A stretch of 61,050 nucleotides of DNA from contig JAQBZB010000013.1 of assembly GCA_027622275.1 (NCBI GenBank), forward strand, positions 1 through 61,050, given 5' to 3'. The notes under the pieces are model-generated. The model saw only the letters and a list, made by a program, of their open reading frames with translations, made no database searches and had not been told where the DNA came from. How positions within the stretch are numbered: position 1 is the stretch's first letter; each line of letters starts with the position of its first letter. Positions 18,369 to 27,566 of the stretch are shown here, one piece after another. The translations under genes and the position numbers were made by a program. This stretch comes from Planctomycetota bacterium. Lineage in GTDB: Bacteria > Planctomycetota > Planctomycetia > Pirellulales > Pirellulaceae.

Positions 18369-20678
18369 ATGTTGGATCGGTTTGATCTCTATCACAAGTG
18401 GCTGGGCATCCCGCCACATGAACAGCCGGCGAATTATTATCGCTTGCTGGGCCTTGAGCTGTTCGAAAGTGACCTCGATGCGATCGAGTGTGCGGCGGAT
18501 CGATTGATCAAGTACGTTCGTGACGTCGCGACCGTCGAGCAACGCCAACCCGCGCGGGAAATACTCGACGAGTTATCGGCCGCCAAACGCTGCTTGCTGA
18601 ACGTCGAGCAGAAGCAGGCTTATGACGCCGGGCTCCGAGCGGGGCGGGCGGCGACGCACTCGAAGCGAACGGAGCCCGCGCGGAAGACGGAAACACCGGT
18701 CGCGGTGCATGTCACTGCGATCGATCCCAAGCCGCGAACGGTGCCGCACCGTCAGCCGACATCCGAGCAACCGTCGCGACGTTTGATCGTCATTGCCGCG
18801 GCGATCGCCTTGGTTGTCGTGAGTGGACTTTGCTTCGTGTTCCTGCGCGGCAACTCCGCGCCGACGAAACAAGCCGCTGAGATTTCCGAAGTTTTAGAAA
18901 CTTCGGAAATCTTGCAGCAGAGCGACGTCTCCCCGAGCGCAGCCACGGCGCGAACGGCCACTACGCCAGACCGCGAAACGCCTGAGCACACAGCTGAAAC
19001 GATCGTTCCTAAAGTGGAGAAGCCCGCGGCGGAGCCACCGTTGCCGGAGTTTGTGAGTCAAACGCCGGTGCCGGAACCGGCGAGCAATAGCGCGGAACCG
19101 AATGCGAAGCCGAGCGAGACAGCAGCACCGACCGAGCCGGAAGAGACGACAGAAGCCAAGTCTGAGAGCGAGCCTTCCGCCGAGCCCGTAGTCGCCGCAA
19201 CCAGCGAGCGAGGTGGGCTCCTTCGAGAAGTGTGGACGAACGTGATCGGAAACAAAGTTGAGGAGTTTGTGCAGTACGTCGCCGAGCATTCCGAGCCGAA
19301 TCAAACGGACACGATCGATCGATTTGAGCCGCCCGAGGACTTCGGCGACCAGTACGGACAGCGGCTGCGCGGCTACCTGCACCCACCGACGACCGGCAGC
19401 TACGAGTTTTCGATGCGGGCGAATGCGGAAGGGTGGCTCTACGTCAGCACGGATGCGACGCCGGAGAACAAGCGGCGCGTGGAACCGGGAACAAAGATCG
19501 AACTTGAAGCGGGCCAAGCTTACTACGTCGAGGCCTTTCACAAGGAGAGCACGGGGCGGGACTATTTGAGCATCGGCTGGACGCTGCCCGATGCCACGGA
19601 AGAGAAGCCGATTCCGGGCGAACGATTGTCGATTCGTTATCGCGTCGCGCCGCGGCACGAATCGGAGTTCGTCGTGCTGACGCCGCTGTCGGCCGAGTCG
19701 TCGTTGGGCACGAAGTTGGACTTGCTGGACGACGGTGTGATCGCGGCGACGGGCCCGTCGAGCGACAACGAGACTTATCGGCTGACGTTCGAGTCGGAGA
19801 TGGAGACGATCACGGCAGTGCGTCTCGAAGCGATCCCGCACGAAAGTTTGCCTGCATCGGGACCGGGACGCGGGATCGGCGGCCGGTTTGCACTGGCGGA
19901 CTTGTCCGTGACGGTGGCGAGTCGCGTTGCGCCCGACGCAGCGCAACCGTGGAGCTTCGCATCGGCAGTCGACGACGCGGGACATGACTTGCGCCGCATC
20001 GTGGATGGTGATGAGAAGACCGTCTGGCGAGCGCCGGGGCGGGGCGAGCCAGCGGCCGTCGCGCTGATCGTTCAAGATCCAACGTCGTTCACGGATGGCA
20101 CAACGGTAAAAGTCGAAGTGCAGCAGCGAGAAGCCGTGGGCCGCTTTCGCCTACTCGCGACGTCGGCACCCGATCCGCGATCGGCACTGCGCCCGTCCGG
20201 AACGATCGGCGATGGGGCTTTATACTCGCTGTACGTGAACCTCGGCGGCGATGACTTCACCGCGCCGGACGGTGTGCGCTGGCGCGCGTCGAAGCGGTTC
20301 GACAACGAAACATTCGGCCACGAAGGCGGCCGAGGCGTGTCGGAAGATCTGATCGCGAACAAGGTGCAAGGTACGGCGCAACGAGGCATCGCCGCGTTTC
20401 GGGCAGTCGTCCCCGCTGGAGCTTACGAGGTGACGCTGTATTTCTGCGAGTATTGGTCGACGACACCGAGCAGTCGAAGGTTCGCCATCGCCGTGGAACA
20501 GCGCGTGGTCGAACCGAACTTCGACCTCTTCCGGTTTGCCGGAGGAATGGCGAAACCCCTGGTGTACCCAATCCGCAACTGCGTCGTGCAGGATGGCCGT
20601 TTGGATGTCGAGTTTCGCGAGGCAGGCGACGGAGCATCGACGATCCTGAACGCCGTTCGCATCCAACAGGTCCGATAG
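18369..20678 (+). CDS. Membrane-anchored PA14 and malectin-like domain protein
   Basis: The 769-residue protein starts at the ATG after GGGGGGTAGCG. Residues 1-95 form the planctomycete module with YHKWLGIPPHEQPANYYRLLG, thought to be J-domain-like. A transmembrane helix lies near 138-158 (IVIAAAIALVVVSGLCF). A Glu/Pro/Ala-rich linker follows (about 165-280). A PA14 domain (about 285-425) includes YLHPPTTGSYEF and GWLYVS. A segment typical of planctomycete DUF1553-type proteins follows (RLEAIPHESLPASGPGRG). The C-terminal malectin-like domain (about 615-769) includes LYVNLGGDDFTAPDG. It probably binds carbohydrate in the periplasm. A perfect 15-bp inverted repeat in the linker encodes EISEVLETSEI. 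Confidence 0.8.
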   Translation: MLDRFDLYHKWLGIPPHEQPANYYRLLGLELFESDLDAIECAADRLIKYVRDVATVEQRQPAREILDELSAAKRCLLNVEQKQAYDAGLRAGRAATHSKRTEPARKTETPVAVHVTAIDPKPRTVPHRQPTSEQPSRRLIVIAAAIALVVVSGLCFVFLRGNSAPTKQAAEISEVLETSEILQQSDVSPSAATARTATTPDRETPEHTAETIVPKVEKPAAEPPLPEFVSQTPVPEPASNSAEPNAKPSETAAPTEPEETTEAKSESEPSAEPVVAATSERGGLLREVWTNVIGNKVEEFVQYVAEHSEPNQTDTIDRFEPPEDFGDQYGQRLRGYLHPPTTGSYEFSMRANAEGWLYVSTDATPENKRRVEPGTKIELEAGQAYYVEAFHKESTGRDYLSIGWTLPDATEEKPIPGERLSIRYRVAPRHESEFVVLTPLSAESSLGTKLDLLDDGVIAATGPSSDNETYRLTFESEMETITAVRLEAIPHESLPASGPGRGIGGRFALADLSVTVASRVAPDAAQPWSFASAVDDAGHDLRRIVDGDEKTVWRAPGRGEPAAVALIVQDPTSFTDGTTVKVEVQQREAVGRFRLLATSAPDPRSALRPSGTIGDGALYSLYVNLGGDDFTAPDGVRWRASKRFDNETFGHEGGRGVSEDLIANKVQGTAQRGIAAFRAVVPAGAYEVTLYFCEYWSTTPSSRRFAIAVEQRVVEPNFDLFRFAGGMAKPLVYPIRNCVVQDGRLDVEFREAGDGASTILNAVRIQQVR
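18880..18912. repeat. Perfect inverted repeat inside the PA14 gene
   Basis: Arms of 15 bp (18880-18894 and 18898-18912) are perfectly complementary around the triplet TAG. They are read in frame as EISEVLETSEI within the low-complexity linker just after the membrane helix, without a stop. Confidence 0.8.
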
Positions 20679-20726
20679 CATGACTCGACCCGATGAACTT
20701 GACCGTACGAAGCTGCACTAAACGAT

Positions 20727-21740
20727 TCAGTTCAGCGTCACTCCGCACCCATTCACGTTCGGATACCGGCAATACCCCTGATCGATCGTGACTCCCGTGG
20801 CGATGTCATGGGCGAGCAGCAGCGCCCCGTCCATGTCGACGTAATCGAGCAAAGGCAATAACTGGGCAATCGCCGAGATGCCGACGGTCGATTCCGTCAT
20901 GCAGCCAACCATCACCTGCAAGCCGAGTTCGCGAGCCTCGTCAATCATGCGGCGAGCTGGTGTGAGACCGCCGCACTTTACGAGCTTGATATTGATGCCG
21001 TGAAAGCGATTGACACAGCGCGGGACATCCGTTTCGACGATGCAGCTCTCGTCGGCGATCACGGGCAAGGCGGATTCGCGGTAGACGCGCTCCATCGCCG
21101 CGGCTTGGTCCGCCGGCAGCGGCTGCTCGATGAACTCGACATTCAACGGTTTCAGGTCGTGCGAGTTGCGAATCGTCTCCTCGACCGACCAACCGCAATT
21201 GGCGTCGACTCGAAATCTTGATGCGGTGTGCTCCCGCAAGGCTCGCACAATGTCGAGATCATGCCGCGTGCCGAGTTTGATTTTGTAGATCGGCCAATCG
21301 GGAAACTCCCGCATCTTCGCGACCATGACATCGATCTCGTCGATCCCGATCGTGTAATCGGTCGGCGGCAGGTTGTTGGCTTCGAGGCCCCACAGCCGGT
21401 AGACGGGCTGACCGAGCTTCTTGCCCCACAAGTCATGAGCCGCCTGGTCCAACGCACATTGAGCGAACGGATTGTCGTGCAATTGCGGGTGCAGCTGCTG
21501 CCACAAGGCGACAGGATCTTCGAGCGTGTGGGCTTCCAGCTCGCCGCGCACCCGCTCTAGCGCCGCCGCCATGTTCTCGAACGTGAATCCGTAGTAGTTG
21601 TTCGTCGTCGCTTCGCCGTAGCCGTGATAGCCGTCTTCTTCCAACTCGACGATCAACGTCTTTTGCACCGTGATCGATTCGCGGGAAATTGTGAAGGTAT
21701 GGGCCAGCGGCAAGTCAAACTCGTGGATCTTCAATTGCAT
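20727..21740 (-). CDS. dgcA: Enolase-superfamily racemase, DgcA/dipeptide epimerase-like
   Basis: The protein has 337 residues with a capping domain and a TIM barrel. YKIKLG near 155 holds the KxK base pair. DANCGW, EQP and ADES supply the three metal-binding acids, and the stretch NIKLVKCGG holds the opposite lysine. Such enzymes epimerise L-Ala-D/L-Glu dipeptides or, when paired with a DUF1611 protein, racemise N-acetyl-D-glutamate (DgcA). The DUF1611 gene lies 5 bp upstream, which favours the DgcA role. The start at 21740 avoids overlap with that gene. Exact substrate is inferred from context, not seen. Confidence 0.75.
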   Translation of the reverse strand: MQLKIHEFDLPLAHTFTISRESITVQKTLIVELEEDGYHGYGEATTNNYYGFTFENMAAALERVRGELEAHTLEDPVALWQQLHPQLHDNPFAQCALDQAAHDLWGKKLGQPVYRLWGLEANNLPPTDYTIGIDEIDVMVAKMREFPDWPIYKIKLGTRHDLDIVRALREHTASRFRVDANCGWSVEETIRNSHDLKPLNVEFIEQPLPADQAAAMERVYRESALPVIADESCIVETDVPRCVNRFHGINIKLVKCGGLTPARRMIDEARELGLQVMVGCMTESTVGISAIAQLLPLLDYVDMDGALLLAHDIATGVTIDQGYCRYPNVNGCGVTLN

Positions 21741-21745
21741 GATCT

Positions 21746-22798
21746 TTACCCGCCTGTTTGCGTCCAACCATCACCGCGTTTGAATTCCAGAATAGCTTCG
21801 ACCAATTCGTCGGGTCCGTGCCGGATGACGTCGCAAACTGGCAAGCCGAGTTCCGCGCGGACCCGTTCTCGTTCTGCCTCCGCCTCTTCAGCACCAACAC
21901 AGCGGCTGTTCATTGCGATGCCGATCACTCGCGAGGGCTGCGTGATGCTGGCCATCATCTCGTTCAGTTCGATGATCTTGGCCAGCGGCGGGATCTTGAC
22001 GTGCTCGACGCCCGTCACGCGATCGCGCCCCACTTCGTAACACAAGATCATGGCTTGCGGCAAGCAGCCGTGCAGCAAGCCGAGCGTGACGGCTGAATAG
22101 GACGGATGCACTAGACTCCCTTGCCCTTCGACAATCAGGATGTCGTTGTGCTGATGCTGGAGAACCATCTTCTCGACGGCACCGCTGACGAAATCCGAGA
22201 TGACCCGGTCGATCGGACAACCGTCCCCTTCGATCATGATACCGGTTTGACCGGTCGCGATGAACTTCGTCGATTGTCCACGATTTTTCAAGGCGTTGGT
22301 CAGCTCGACCGAAGTCAGCATCTTGCCGACGCTACAGTCATGCCCGACGGTCAGAACTCGCAAGCAATCGTTCCGAATGCCGACTCGCCGCGCGATGTCT
22401 CGCTCTTCGTTCTTGCGGACATCGGTCAATGTGACGCCATGCTGTTCGGCGGCGGCCACGAACTCGGCATCATCCGTCAGGAAGTCGTGCAATCCGGCGA
22501 GCACGTTCATGCCCTTTCCGATCGCTTCCAGGATGATTGCCCGCCACGGCGCGGGAATCTTGCCGCCGGGAGGAGCGATCCCGAGCAACAAGGTATTTGC
22601 GCCGGCGGCTTCGTCGAGCGACGAAACAACGGGAACATCGCCGCCAACGGCAAGCAGATCCTGCGTCGTCTTGCCCGCTTGTGTGCCATCCAGCAGCGCG
22701 ACAACCTCGTCGCGTCGATAACGGATCATGCAACTCGCCGTCTTGGCGGTGTGCGGGTTGGTGTGGCCTTCGGTCAGAATGACGAGCTTGCGGCTCAT
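21746..22798 (-). CDS. dgcN: DUF1611 protein, DgcN-like D-glutamate N-acetyltransferase
   Basis: The 350-residue protein starts MSRKLVILTEGHTNPHTAKT. Its C-terminal part has a P-loop-like VGHDCSVGKMLTS and the conserved ATGQTGIMIEGDG, then ILIVEGQGSLVHPSYS, all hallmarks of DUF1611. DgcN from this family acetylates D-glutamate so that the neighbouring DgcA can convert it to N-acetyl-L-glutamate, allowing D-glutamate use. The gene is transcribed with dgcA (5 bp apart) and follows the remnant exporter by about 20 bp. The longer frame starting at 22897 overlaps that exporter and is not used. D-glutamate could come from peptidoglycan turnover. Confidence 0.72.
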   Translation of the reverse strand: MSRKLVILTEGHTNPHTAKTASCMIRYRRDEVVALLDGTQAGKTTQDLLAVGGDVPVVSSLDEAAGANTLLLGIAPPGGKIPAPWRAIILEAIGKGMNVLAGLHDFLTDDAEFVAAAEQHGVTLTDVRKNEERDIARRVGIRNDCLRVLTVGHDCSVGKMLTSVELTNALKNRGQSTKFIATGQTGIMIEGDGCPIDRVISDFVSGAVEKMVLQHQHNDILIVEGQGSLVHPSYSAVTLGLLHGCLPQAMILCYEVGRDRVTGVEHVKIPPLAKIIELNEMMASITQPSRVIGIAMNSRCVGAEEAEAERERVRAELGLPVCDVIRHGPDELVEAILEFKRGDGWTQTGG

Positions 22799-22818
22799 GG
22801 AAGTGTTCTCGGTTTCGG

Positions 22819-23595
22819 TCAGGAGAGTTGTTTGCGGAAACGGGTAATACTGAGCATCAGAATCACGCAGCAGCAGATCGTCAATCCAACTACCCACGGC
22901 AGCAGGAACGTCGCTTCATAGATCGGCGACGGCATCTCGGCACGTGGCAAGGCGAATCCGGAGAGCAAGACCGACGGAAGCATGATCATAAACGCAAATT
23001 GCATGGCCTCGACCTGCGTCTTGGCCAGCGTCGAGACCAACAGCCCCAGGCCCAGTGCGGTCACCAAAAACAAGGTCGACAGCGCCAGCAACAGGACCAG
23101 GCTGCCTTGAATCGGGACGCCGAAGGCATACACCATGACCGTCAACACGATCAGCAGATCCCACAGCTGCCGACGTGCAACGGGATCGATCCCCGCCGTT
23201 GGCTCGTCGAGAAAGATCACATCGGGTTCATGAATCAACGCACAGGCCAAGGCCAGCCGCTGCTTCCAACCGCCGGACAAGATACCCGCCAATTGTCCGA
23301 TGCGGTCTCCGATCGCTGTCAGCTCCAACACGGCGTCGCGCCGTTTGATGGCTTCCGAATCCGTGCGGACATCGTGGCCCAACACGGAGGCATCACCGGC
23401 GGAAGGCGGCAACACACCGCACAACATCCGAATGATCGTCGACTTGCCGCTGCCGTTGGGACCGAGCAACCCGAAGATCGTACCGCGCTGGACTTCGAAC
23501 GAAACATCATCGACAGCCGTGAGGTTGCCGAATCGACGCGAAAGGCCGGTGACTGTGATGGTGCTGGACACGGATGATTCACTCCAGCCAGACAT
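22819..23595 (-). pseudogene. Collapsed ABC exporter: ATPase fused to C-terminal half of ABC-2 permease
   Basis: The 258-codon frame starts as an ABC ATPase (Walker [10 protein letters not shown] at 45-53, signature LSGGW 106-110, Walker B FLDEP near 130). After KRR at residue 86 it jumps directly to [11 protein letters not shown], so the Q-loop and roughly 35 residues expected there are missing. After RRQLWDLL at 148 it continues as [16 protein letters not shown], the second half of an ABC-2 membrane permease with four hydrophobic segments, so the ATPase switch region and the permease N-terminus are also missing. Both joins are in frame (near 23337 and 23151). The product is unlikely to transport anything. 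The upstream HlyD gene is intact. Confidence 0.78.
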
Positions 23596-24703
23596 CCGCG
23601 GCCATGCCGGGTCGCAGCTTGTCGAGACCGTCCAACAGCGTGACCTTAATGCGAAACACTTGCTTCGATCGCTCTTCGGGCGTCTGCGCGTTACGGGGCG
23701 TGAATTCGGCTTGCCGCGAAATGAACGTCACCTTTCCACGAAACGAGTCGCTCGAGAAGCTGTCCGTTGTGACACGCACTTCTTGATCGAGCATGATGTT
23801 CAATCGGCTTTCCGGCACATACGCGCGGACCCACAGCGTTCGGGTGTCCATCAAGGACAATACGGGAGCACCGGCGGCGACCATGTCGCCCGGTTGCAAT
23901 TCAATCGCCTCCACAACTCCATCCAGCGAGGCGCGAATCTGTAACTCGTTCAACTGAACTTCGATGGCCGCGAGCGATCCTTGAACTGCCGCGACCGCTG
24001 CCTCGGCGTGCGCGATATCTTCGGGGCGATTGCCGGCGATGAACAGCTGCAGAGCTTGTTCCCCTTCTTTCAATTCGGCGGCAGCCGCTGCGATCTCTTC
24101 GGCTCGCGACCCCTCCTCGAACAGCTTCAGCTCTTCTTCGCGGACGCGTTGAGTTTGCTCGGTAACTTTCACCTCTTCCGTCGAACGGTCGACCTCATCG
24201 CGGGATACCGAGCCGCTTTCCTGAGCGAACAAGTCTTCGAGGCGGTTGTAGGTTAATTTCGCCCGCTCGACTTGTGCCATGGCCAAGTCCCGCCGCGCAC
24301 GGGCCGCGTTGATCTCTTCGACGCGCGGGCCGTCGACCAGGATCTTGTGTTTGGCCGCCAAGCGTTCGACGCGGGCTTGTGCTTGGGCGATCTCCTCCGC
24401 ACGAAAACCATTCTTCAGACGCGCGAGTTCGGCTGCGCTGGCGGCGACTTGAGCGACGGCTTCCGCCTTTCTCGCGAGCAGGTCGAATTCCTCGAGTTCC
24501 ACCAGCAACGTCCCCGCCGTCACCGACTCGCCCTCCTGGCAATGGACGGCCTTCACGCGCCCGCCAACCCGCGAACCGAGCCGAATCTCGTCGGCTTCGA
24601 CATAGCCCGAGACCTTCAGCGGCTCGAGTCGCATCTGGCTGTAAACCAACAACGCGAGCAGCAGCGCAATGGCGATGATGCCAGCGGTAATCCGTTGAGT
24701 CAT
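23579..24703 (-). CDS. HlyD/YbhG-like membrane fusion protein
   Basis: The periplasmic adaptor of an ABC exporter, 374 residues. An N-terminal signal anchor (about 5-22) is followed by a barrel/lipoyl half. A long coiled-coil region (about 75-230) carries three related segments ([30 protein letters not shown]) typical of YbhG-type proteins. The second lipoyl half ([20 protein letters not shown]) and a beta barrel complete it. The start at 24703 has GGGAAG upstream; a longer frame would run into a palindrome. It overlaps the collapsed ATPase-permease frame by 17 bp, so it may now be an orphan subunit. Confidence 0.85.
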   Translation of the reverse strand: MTQRITAGIIAIALLLALLVYSQMRLEPLKVSGYVEADEIRLGSRVGGRVKAVHCQEGESVTAGTLLVELEEFDLLARKAEAVAQVAASAAELARLKNGFRAEEIAQAQARVERLAAKHKILVDGPRVEEINAARARRDLAMAQVERAKLTYNRLEDLFAQESGSVSRDEVDRSTEEVKVTEQTQRVREEELKLFEEGSRAEEIAAAAAELKEGEQALQLFIAGNRPEDIAHAEAAVAAVQGSLAAIEVQLNELQIRASLDGVVEAIELQPGDMVAAGAPVLSLMDTRTLWVRAYVPESRLNIMLDQEVRVTTDSFSSDSFRGKVTFISRQAEFTPRNAQTPEERSKQVFRIKVTLLDGLDKLRPGMAADVWLE

Positions 24704-24767
24704 GCGACAACTTCCCAAGAAGGAAACGAGCGTCGCTATTATCGAGCCGTCAAGATGACTCGTCAAA

Positions 24768-24829
24768 TCGTACGTGGCCGTTCGCTCCGCGAACGAGCGC
24801 ATTTTCGCGGAGCGAAAAGCCACGTACGA
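24768..24829. repeat. Nested inverted repeat, family C
   Basis: Arms of 26 nt (24768-24793 and 24804-24829) match at 24 positions around a 10-nt loop. Each arm contains the self-complementary core TTCGCTCCGCGAA. Lies between divergent hlyD and slyD. A relative with a different loop is at 31951-32012. Confidence 0.85.
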
Positions 24830-24982
24830 TACGACGATTGTCTTTCGTCGAACACTCTACGGTCGTGAACGAATCTGCTATAACCAACGGGGCCGTGCTT
24901 TTCCGGGTTGTGATCGTCACCTGCCACAGCACGGCGACACACTCCAGTCTCAATTGCCGCAACTATTTCAGGAAGAGCGTCG

Positions 24983-25465
24983 ATGCAGATTGCCAAACAC
25001 AAAGTCGTCAAGATCCACTTCACACTGACCGACGACGACGGGGAAGTCATCGACACCTCGGAAGGCGGCGAACCGCTGGAGTACCTGCATGGCGTCGGCG
25101 GCATCGTGCCCGGGCTGGAAAGTGTTCTCGAAGGCAAGTCGGTTGGCGATCACATCAAAGTCAGCGTGCAACCAGACGATGCTTACGGCGACCACGATGA
25201 AGACTTGCTGCACGAAGTCGCGCGGAGTCAATTCGAGGGAATCGACGATTTGGAACTCGGCTTGCAGTTCCAAGTTGATACGGACGACGGGCCAATGGTC
25301 GTGACGGTCGTCGAGATCACGGACAAAACGGTGACTGTCGATGGCAATCATGAATTGGCTGGTGTACCGTTGAACTTTGATGTTACCGTCCGCGAGATCC
25401 GTGATGCCACGCCCGAAGAGATCGCTCACGGCCACGCTCACGGTGAAGGCTGTCACGAGCACTAA
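24983..25465 (+). CDS. slyD: FKBP-type peptidyl-prolyl isomerase SlyD
   Basis: This cytoplasmic proline isomerase and chaperone has 160 residues. The FKBP core begins KVVKIHFTLTDDDGEVIDTS and contains PLEYLHGVGGIVPGLE, typical of SlyD; the insert-in-flap domain follows (about 70-125). The short C-terminal tail is His-rich (HGHAHGEGCHEH) and could bind nickel or other metals, as in other SlyD proteins. GGAAGAG precedes the ATG. The nfeD gene starts seven bases after the stop, so the two may be co-transcribed. Confidence 0.93.
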   Translation: MQIAKHKVVKIHFTLTDDDGEVIDTSEGGEPLEYLHGVGGIVPGLESVLEGKSVGDHIKVSVQPDDAYGDHDEDLLHEVARSQFEGIDDLELGLQFQVDTDDGPMVVTVVEITDKTVTVDGNHELAGVPLNFDVTVREIRDATPEEIAHGHAHGEGCHEH

Positions 25466-25472
25466 TCGCGAG

Positions 25473-27026
25473 ATGCGCACAATGATTCGGCAAGGATCTG
25501 TACTCGACGACATTCGCCATCGGGCGGCGATGGCCCTGTGTTTCGTCGTGGCCATCGCATGTGTGGTTCGTGCGCAAGACGAAGAAACAACACGCCGCTT
25601 CCGCAAAGCGGTATTGATCCGTTTTGAAGGCGAGATCACGCCGCTGCTCGAACAGTTCATCTATCGCAAGCTGGATGTTGCCAAGGACCAGGGTGCCGAT
25701 CTCCTGATCATCGAGATTGACAGCCCCGGAGGATATCGTGTTACAAGCGTGAATCTGGCCGAGCGCTTTCGCGATTTGGAGTGGGCTCACACAGTCGCAT
25801 TCGTGCCGCGCCAAGCCTACAGCGGAGCCGCCATCGCGGCGCTCGGCTGTGACGAAATCGTGATGGCACCCGACGCGCACCTCGGCGACGTGGGGCTTAT
25901 CATTGAGGGTGAAGGCGGTTTGTTTCGTCACGCCCCTGAAAAGGAGCGAAGTGTGCTGGCATTGCAAATCCGCGAACTGGCGGAAGCCAAGGGCCGGCCG
26001 CCAGCGCTGGTCGAAGCGATGGTCAACATGGACCTTGTCGTCTATCAGGTCCGCAACAAGAACACCGGCGTCGAGACGTTTCTGTCCGATCACGAGATCG
26101 AATCGTCCGATGCGCCGGGAGACTGGGCGAAGCTGCAGCCGGTTCACGAATCGCGCGAAAAGAATTTTCTGACCGTGACAGGAACTCGCGCCGTCGAATT
26201 GAAATTGGCCGAGGGAATCGCCGCAACTCGCGACGAGATCAAACTGCGATATGGCATCGAGGGCGAGTTGCTCGTCTTGAAGCCGACGGGCGTCGACACC
26301 ACCGTCACGATTCTCAACATCCCGTTTGTGACGGGGTTGTTGCTGCTGGTTGGTTTGATCGCGTTGTATGTCGAGTTCAGTGCGCCAGGTCTTGGTGTTG
26401 GAGGCGTCATTGCGGCGATCTGTTTCACGTTGTTCTTCTGGAGCAAATTCCTAGGCGGCACGGCCGTGTGGCTCGAAGTCATTTTGTTCTTGCTGGGCGT
26501 GGTGTTCTTGTTGATCGAGATCTTCGTCACGCCCGGCTTTGGTTTCGCGGGTATCACTGGCATGGTGCTGATTGTCGTGTCGTTAGTCATGGCAGGGCAA
26601 GACTTCGTGATTCCAACGACGCCACGCGAGTTGAACGCCAGCTTGCAAGGGTTGGTGGTGATCGTGGGGGCAGGCTTCGCATTCGTGATCGGGGCAATTG
26701 GCGTGAGTCACTACTTCGGCACCGTTCCGATTGTCGGTTGGCTGAAACTGGAGTTACCTCGTTCCCACGACGACGACATCGATGATGACGGCAAACCAAG
26801 CTCGATCGCGGGCTCGAATCGATTTCCCGTTGGAATCGGCGATTGGGGCGTTGCGGAGTCGCCCTTGCGTCCCGCGGGCAAAGCGATCTTCGGCGACGCG
26901 TACCTCGATGTCGTCGCCGACGGCTCCTTCGTCGACAAGGGAACACAAGTCCGCGTGATCCAGATCAGCGGCAATCGTATCGTCGTTCGCGAGATCGAGG
27001 ATGCCGGTTCGGGGCAAGTCTCCTGA
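25473..27026 (+). CDS. NfeD-family membrane serine protease homologue
   Basis: The 517-residue protein has a signal peptide ending near VRAQD. A ClpP-like periplasmic domain follows (about 45-260), with IIEIDSPGG and the nucleophile region QAYSGAAIAALG. Four or five membrane helices span about 270-410 (starting LNIPFVTGLLLLVGLIALY). An acidic linker (HDDDIDDDG) leads to a C-terminal OB-fold NfeD domain (about 450-510). Long NfeD proteins act in membrane quality control, often with stomatin/flotillin-type partners, but none is adjacent here. Two ATGs (25473, 25482) are possible. Confidence 0.87.
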   Translation: MRTMIRQGSVLDDIRHRAAMALCFVVAIACVVRAQDEETTRRFRKAVLIRFEGEITPLLEQFIYRKLDVAKDQGADLLIIEIDSPGGYRVTSVNLAERFRDLEWAHTVAFVPRQAYSGAAIAALGCDEIVMAPDAHLGDVGLIIEGEGGLFRHAPEKERSVLALQIRELAEAKGRPPALVEAMVNMDLVVYQVRNKNTGVETFLSDHEIESSDAPGDWAKLQPVHESREKNFLTVTGTRAVELKLAEGIAATRDEIKLRYGIEGELLVLKPTGVDTTVTILNIPFVTGLLLLVGLIALYVEFSAPGLGVGGVIAAICFTLFFWSKFLGGTAVWLEVILFLLGVVFLLIEIFVTPGFGFAGITGMVLIVVSLVMAGQDFVIPTTPRELNASLQGLVVIVGAGFAFVIGAIGVSHYFGTVPIVGWLKLELPRSHDDDIDDDGKPSSIAGSNRFPVGIGDWGVAESPLRPAGKAIFGDAYLDVVADGSFVDKGTQVRVIQISGNRIVVREIEDAGSGQVS

Positions 27027-27108
27027 CACGAGGAAGCTGCACAAAGATACCCGCTCATAATCATGTGGCGTGCTCATTCCTTGTTTAAAGAAAATTCTAT
27101 TTGGGCAC

Positions 27109-27136
27109 TTGACGGGCAGTCCTCTAATTGTATTAT
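27109..27136 (+). promoter_or_regulatory. Sigma-70-type promoter of the GntR-ABC operon
   Basis: TTGACG (27109-27114) and TATTAT (27131-27136) are separated by 16 bp in an AT-rich stretch that contrasts with its surroundings. It precedes the GntR start by about 50 bp. Confidence 0.6.
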
Positions 27137-27148
27137 TGTATTAGTACA
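27137..27148 (+). promoter_or_regulatory. Probable GntR (YtrA-type) operator
   Basis: The 12-mer TGTATTAGTACA matches its own reverse complement at 10 of 12 positions and starts directly after the -10 box. A repressor bound here would block transcription. YtrA-type regulators usually repress their own ABC operon. Confidence 0.5.
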
Positions 27149-27185
27149 CATATCGACTGTGAAAAGTCTTCCAAGGACACTCGAC

Positions 27186-27563
27186 ATGCAGCTTCATGTC
27201 TCGCCGAGTGACGGCGTCCCGATCTATCAGCAGGTCGTGAACCAGATCAAATACCTGGTCGCTTCCGGGCGTTTGAAACAGGGCGATCAATTGCTCCCGG
27301 TTCGCAAGCTGGCCGAGCAGCTGATCGTCAATCCGAACACGGTCGCCCGAGCCTATCGCGAATTGGAGGGCGAAGGGCTGGTCGAGTCGCGGCGCGGCTC
27401 GGGGGTGTTCGTTTCGGAAGGCGTCTCGCCGCTCGCCAAGCGAGAACAGAACAAGATTCTGAACGAACGAATCGACTTGCTGCTGGCCGAAGCCGCACAT
27501 CTGAACGTCGATGTAGACGCCGTCATCAAACTGGTCCAACAGCGCAGTCAGCAGATGAGGTAA
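27186..27563 (+). CDS. GntR-family repressor, YtrA subfamily
   Basis: A short one-component regulator of 125 residues. The winged helix-turn-helix (about 8-75) contains PIYQQVVNQIK, LPVRKLAEQLIVNPNTVARAY and the wing RRGSGVFV. The remaining tail is a short helical dimerisation region, as in YtrA proteins, with no large effector-binding domain. AAGGA precedes the ATG. It is the first gene of an operon with an ABC ATPase 3 bp downstream and a membrane protein, and it probably represses that operon through the palindrome at 27137. YtrA operons often respond to envelope stress, but the signal here is unknown. Confidence 0.9.
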   Translation: MQLHVSPSDGVPIYQQVVNQIKYLVASGRLKQGDQLLPVRKLAEQLIVNPNTVARAYRELEGEGLVESRRGSGVFVSEGVSPLAKREQNKILNERIDLLLAEAAHLNVDVDAVIKLVQQRSQQMR

Positions 27564-27566
27564 ACC

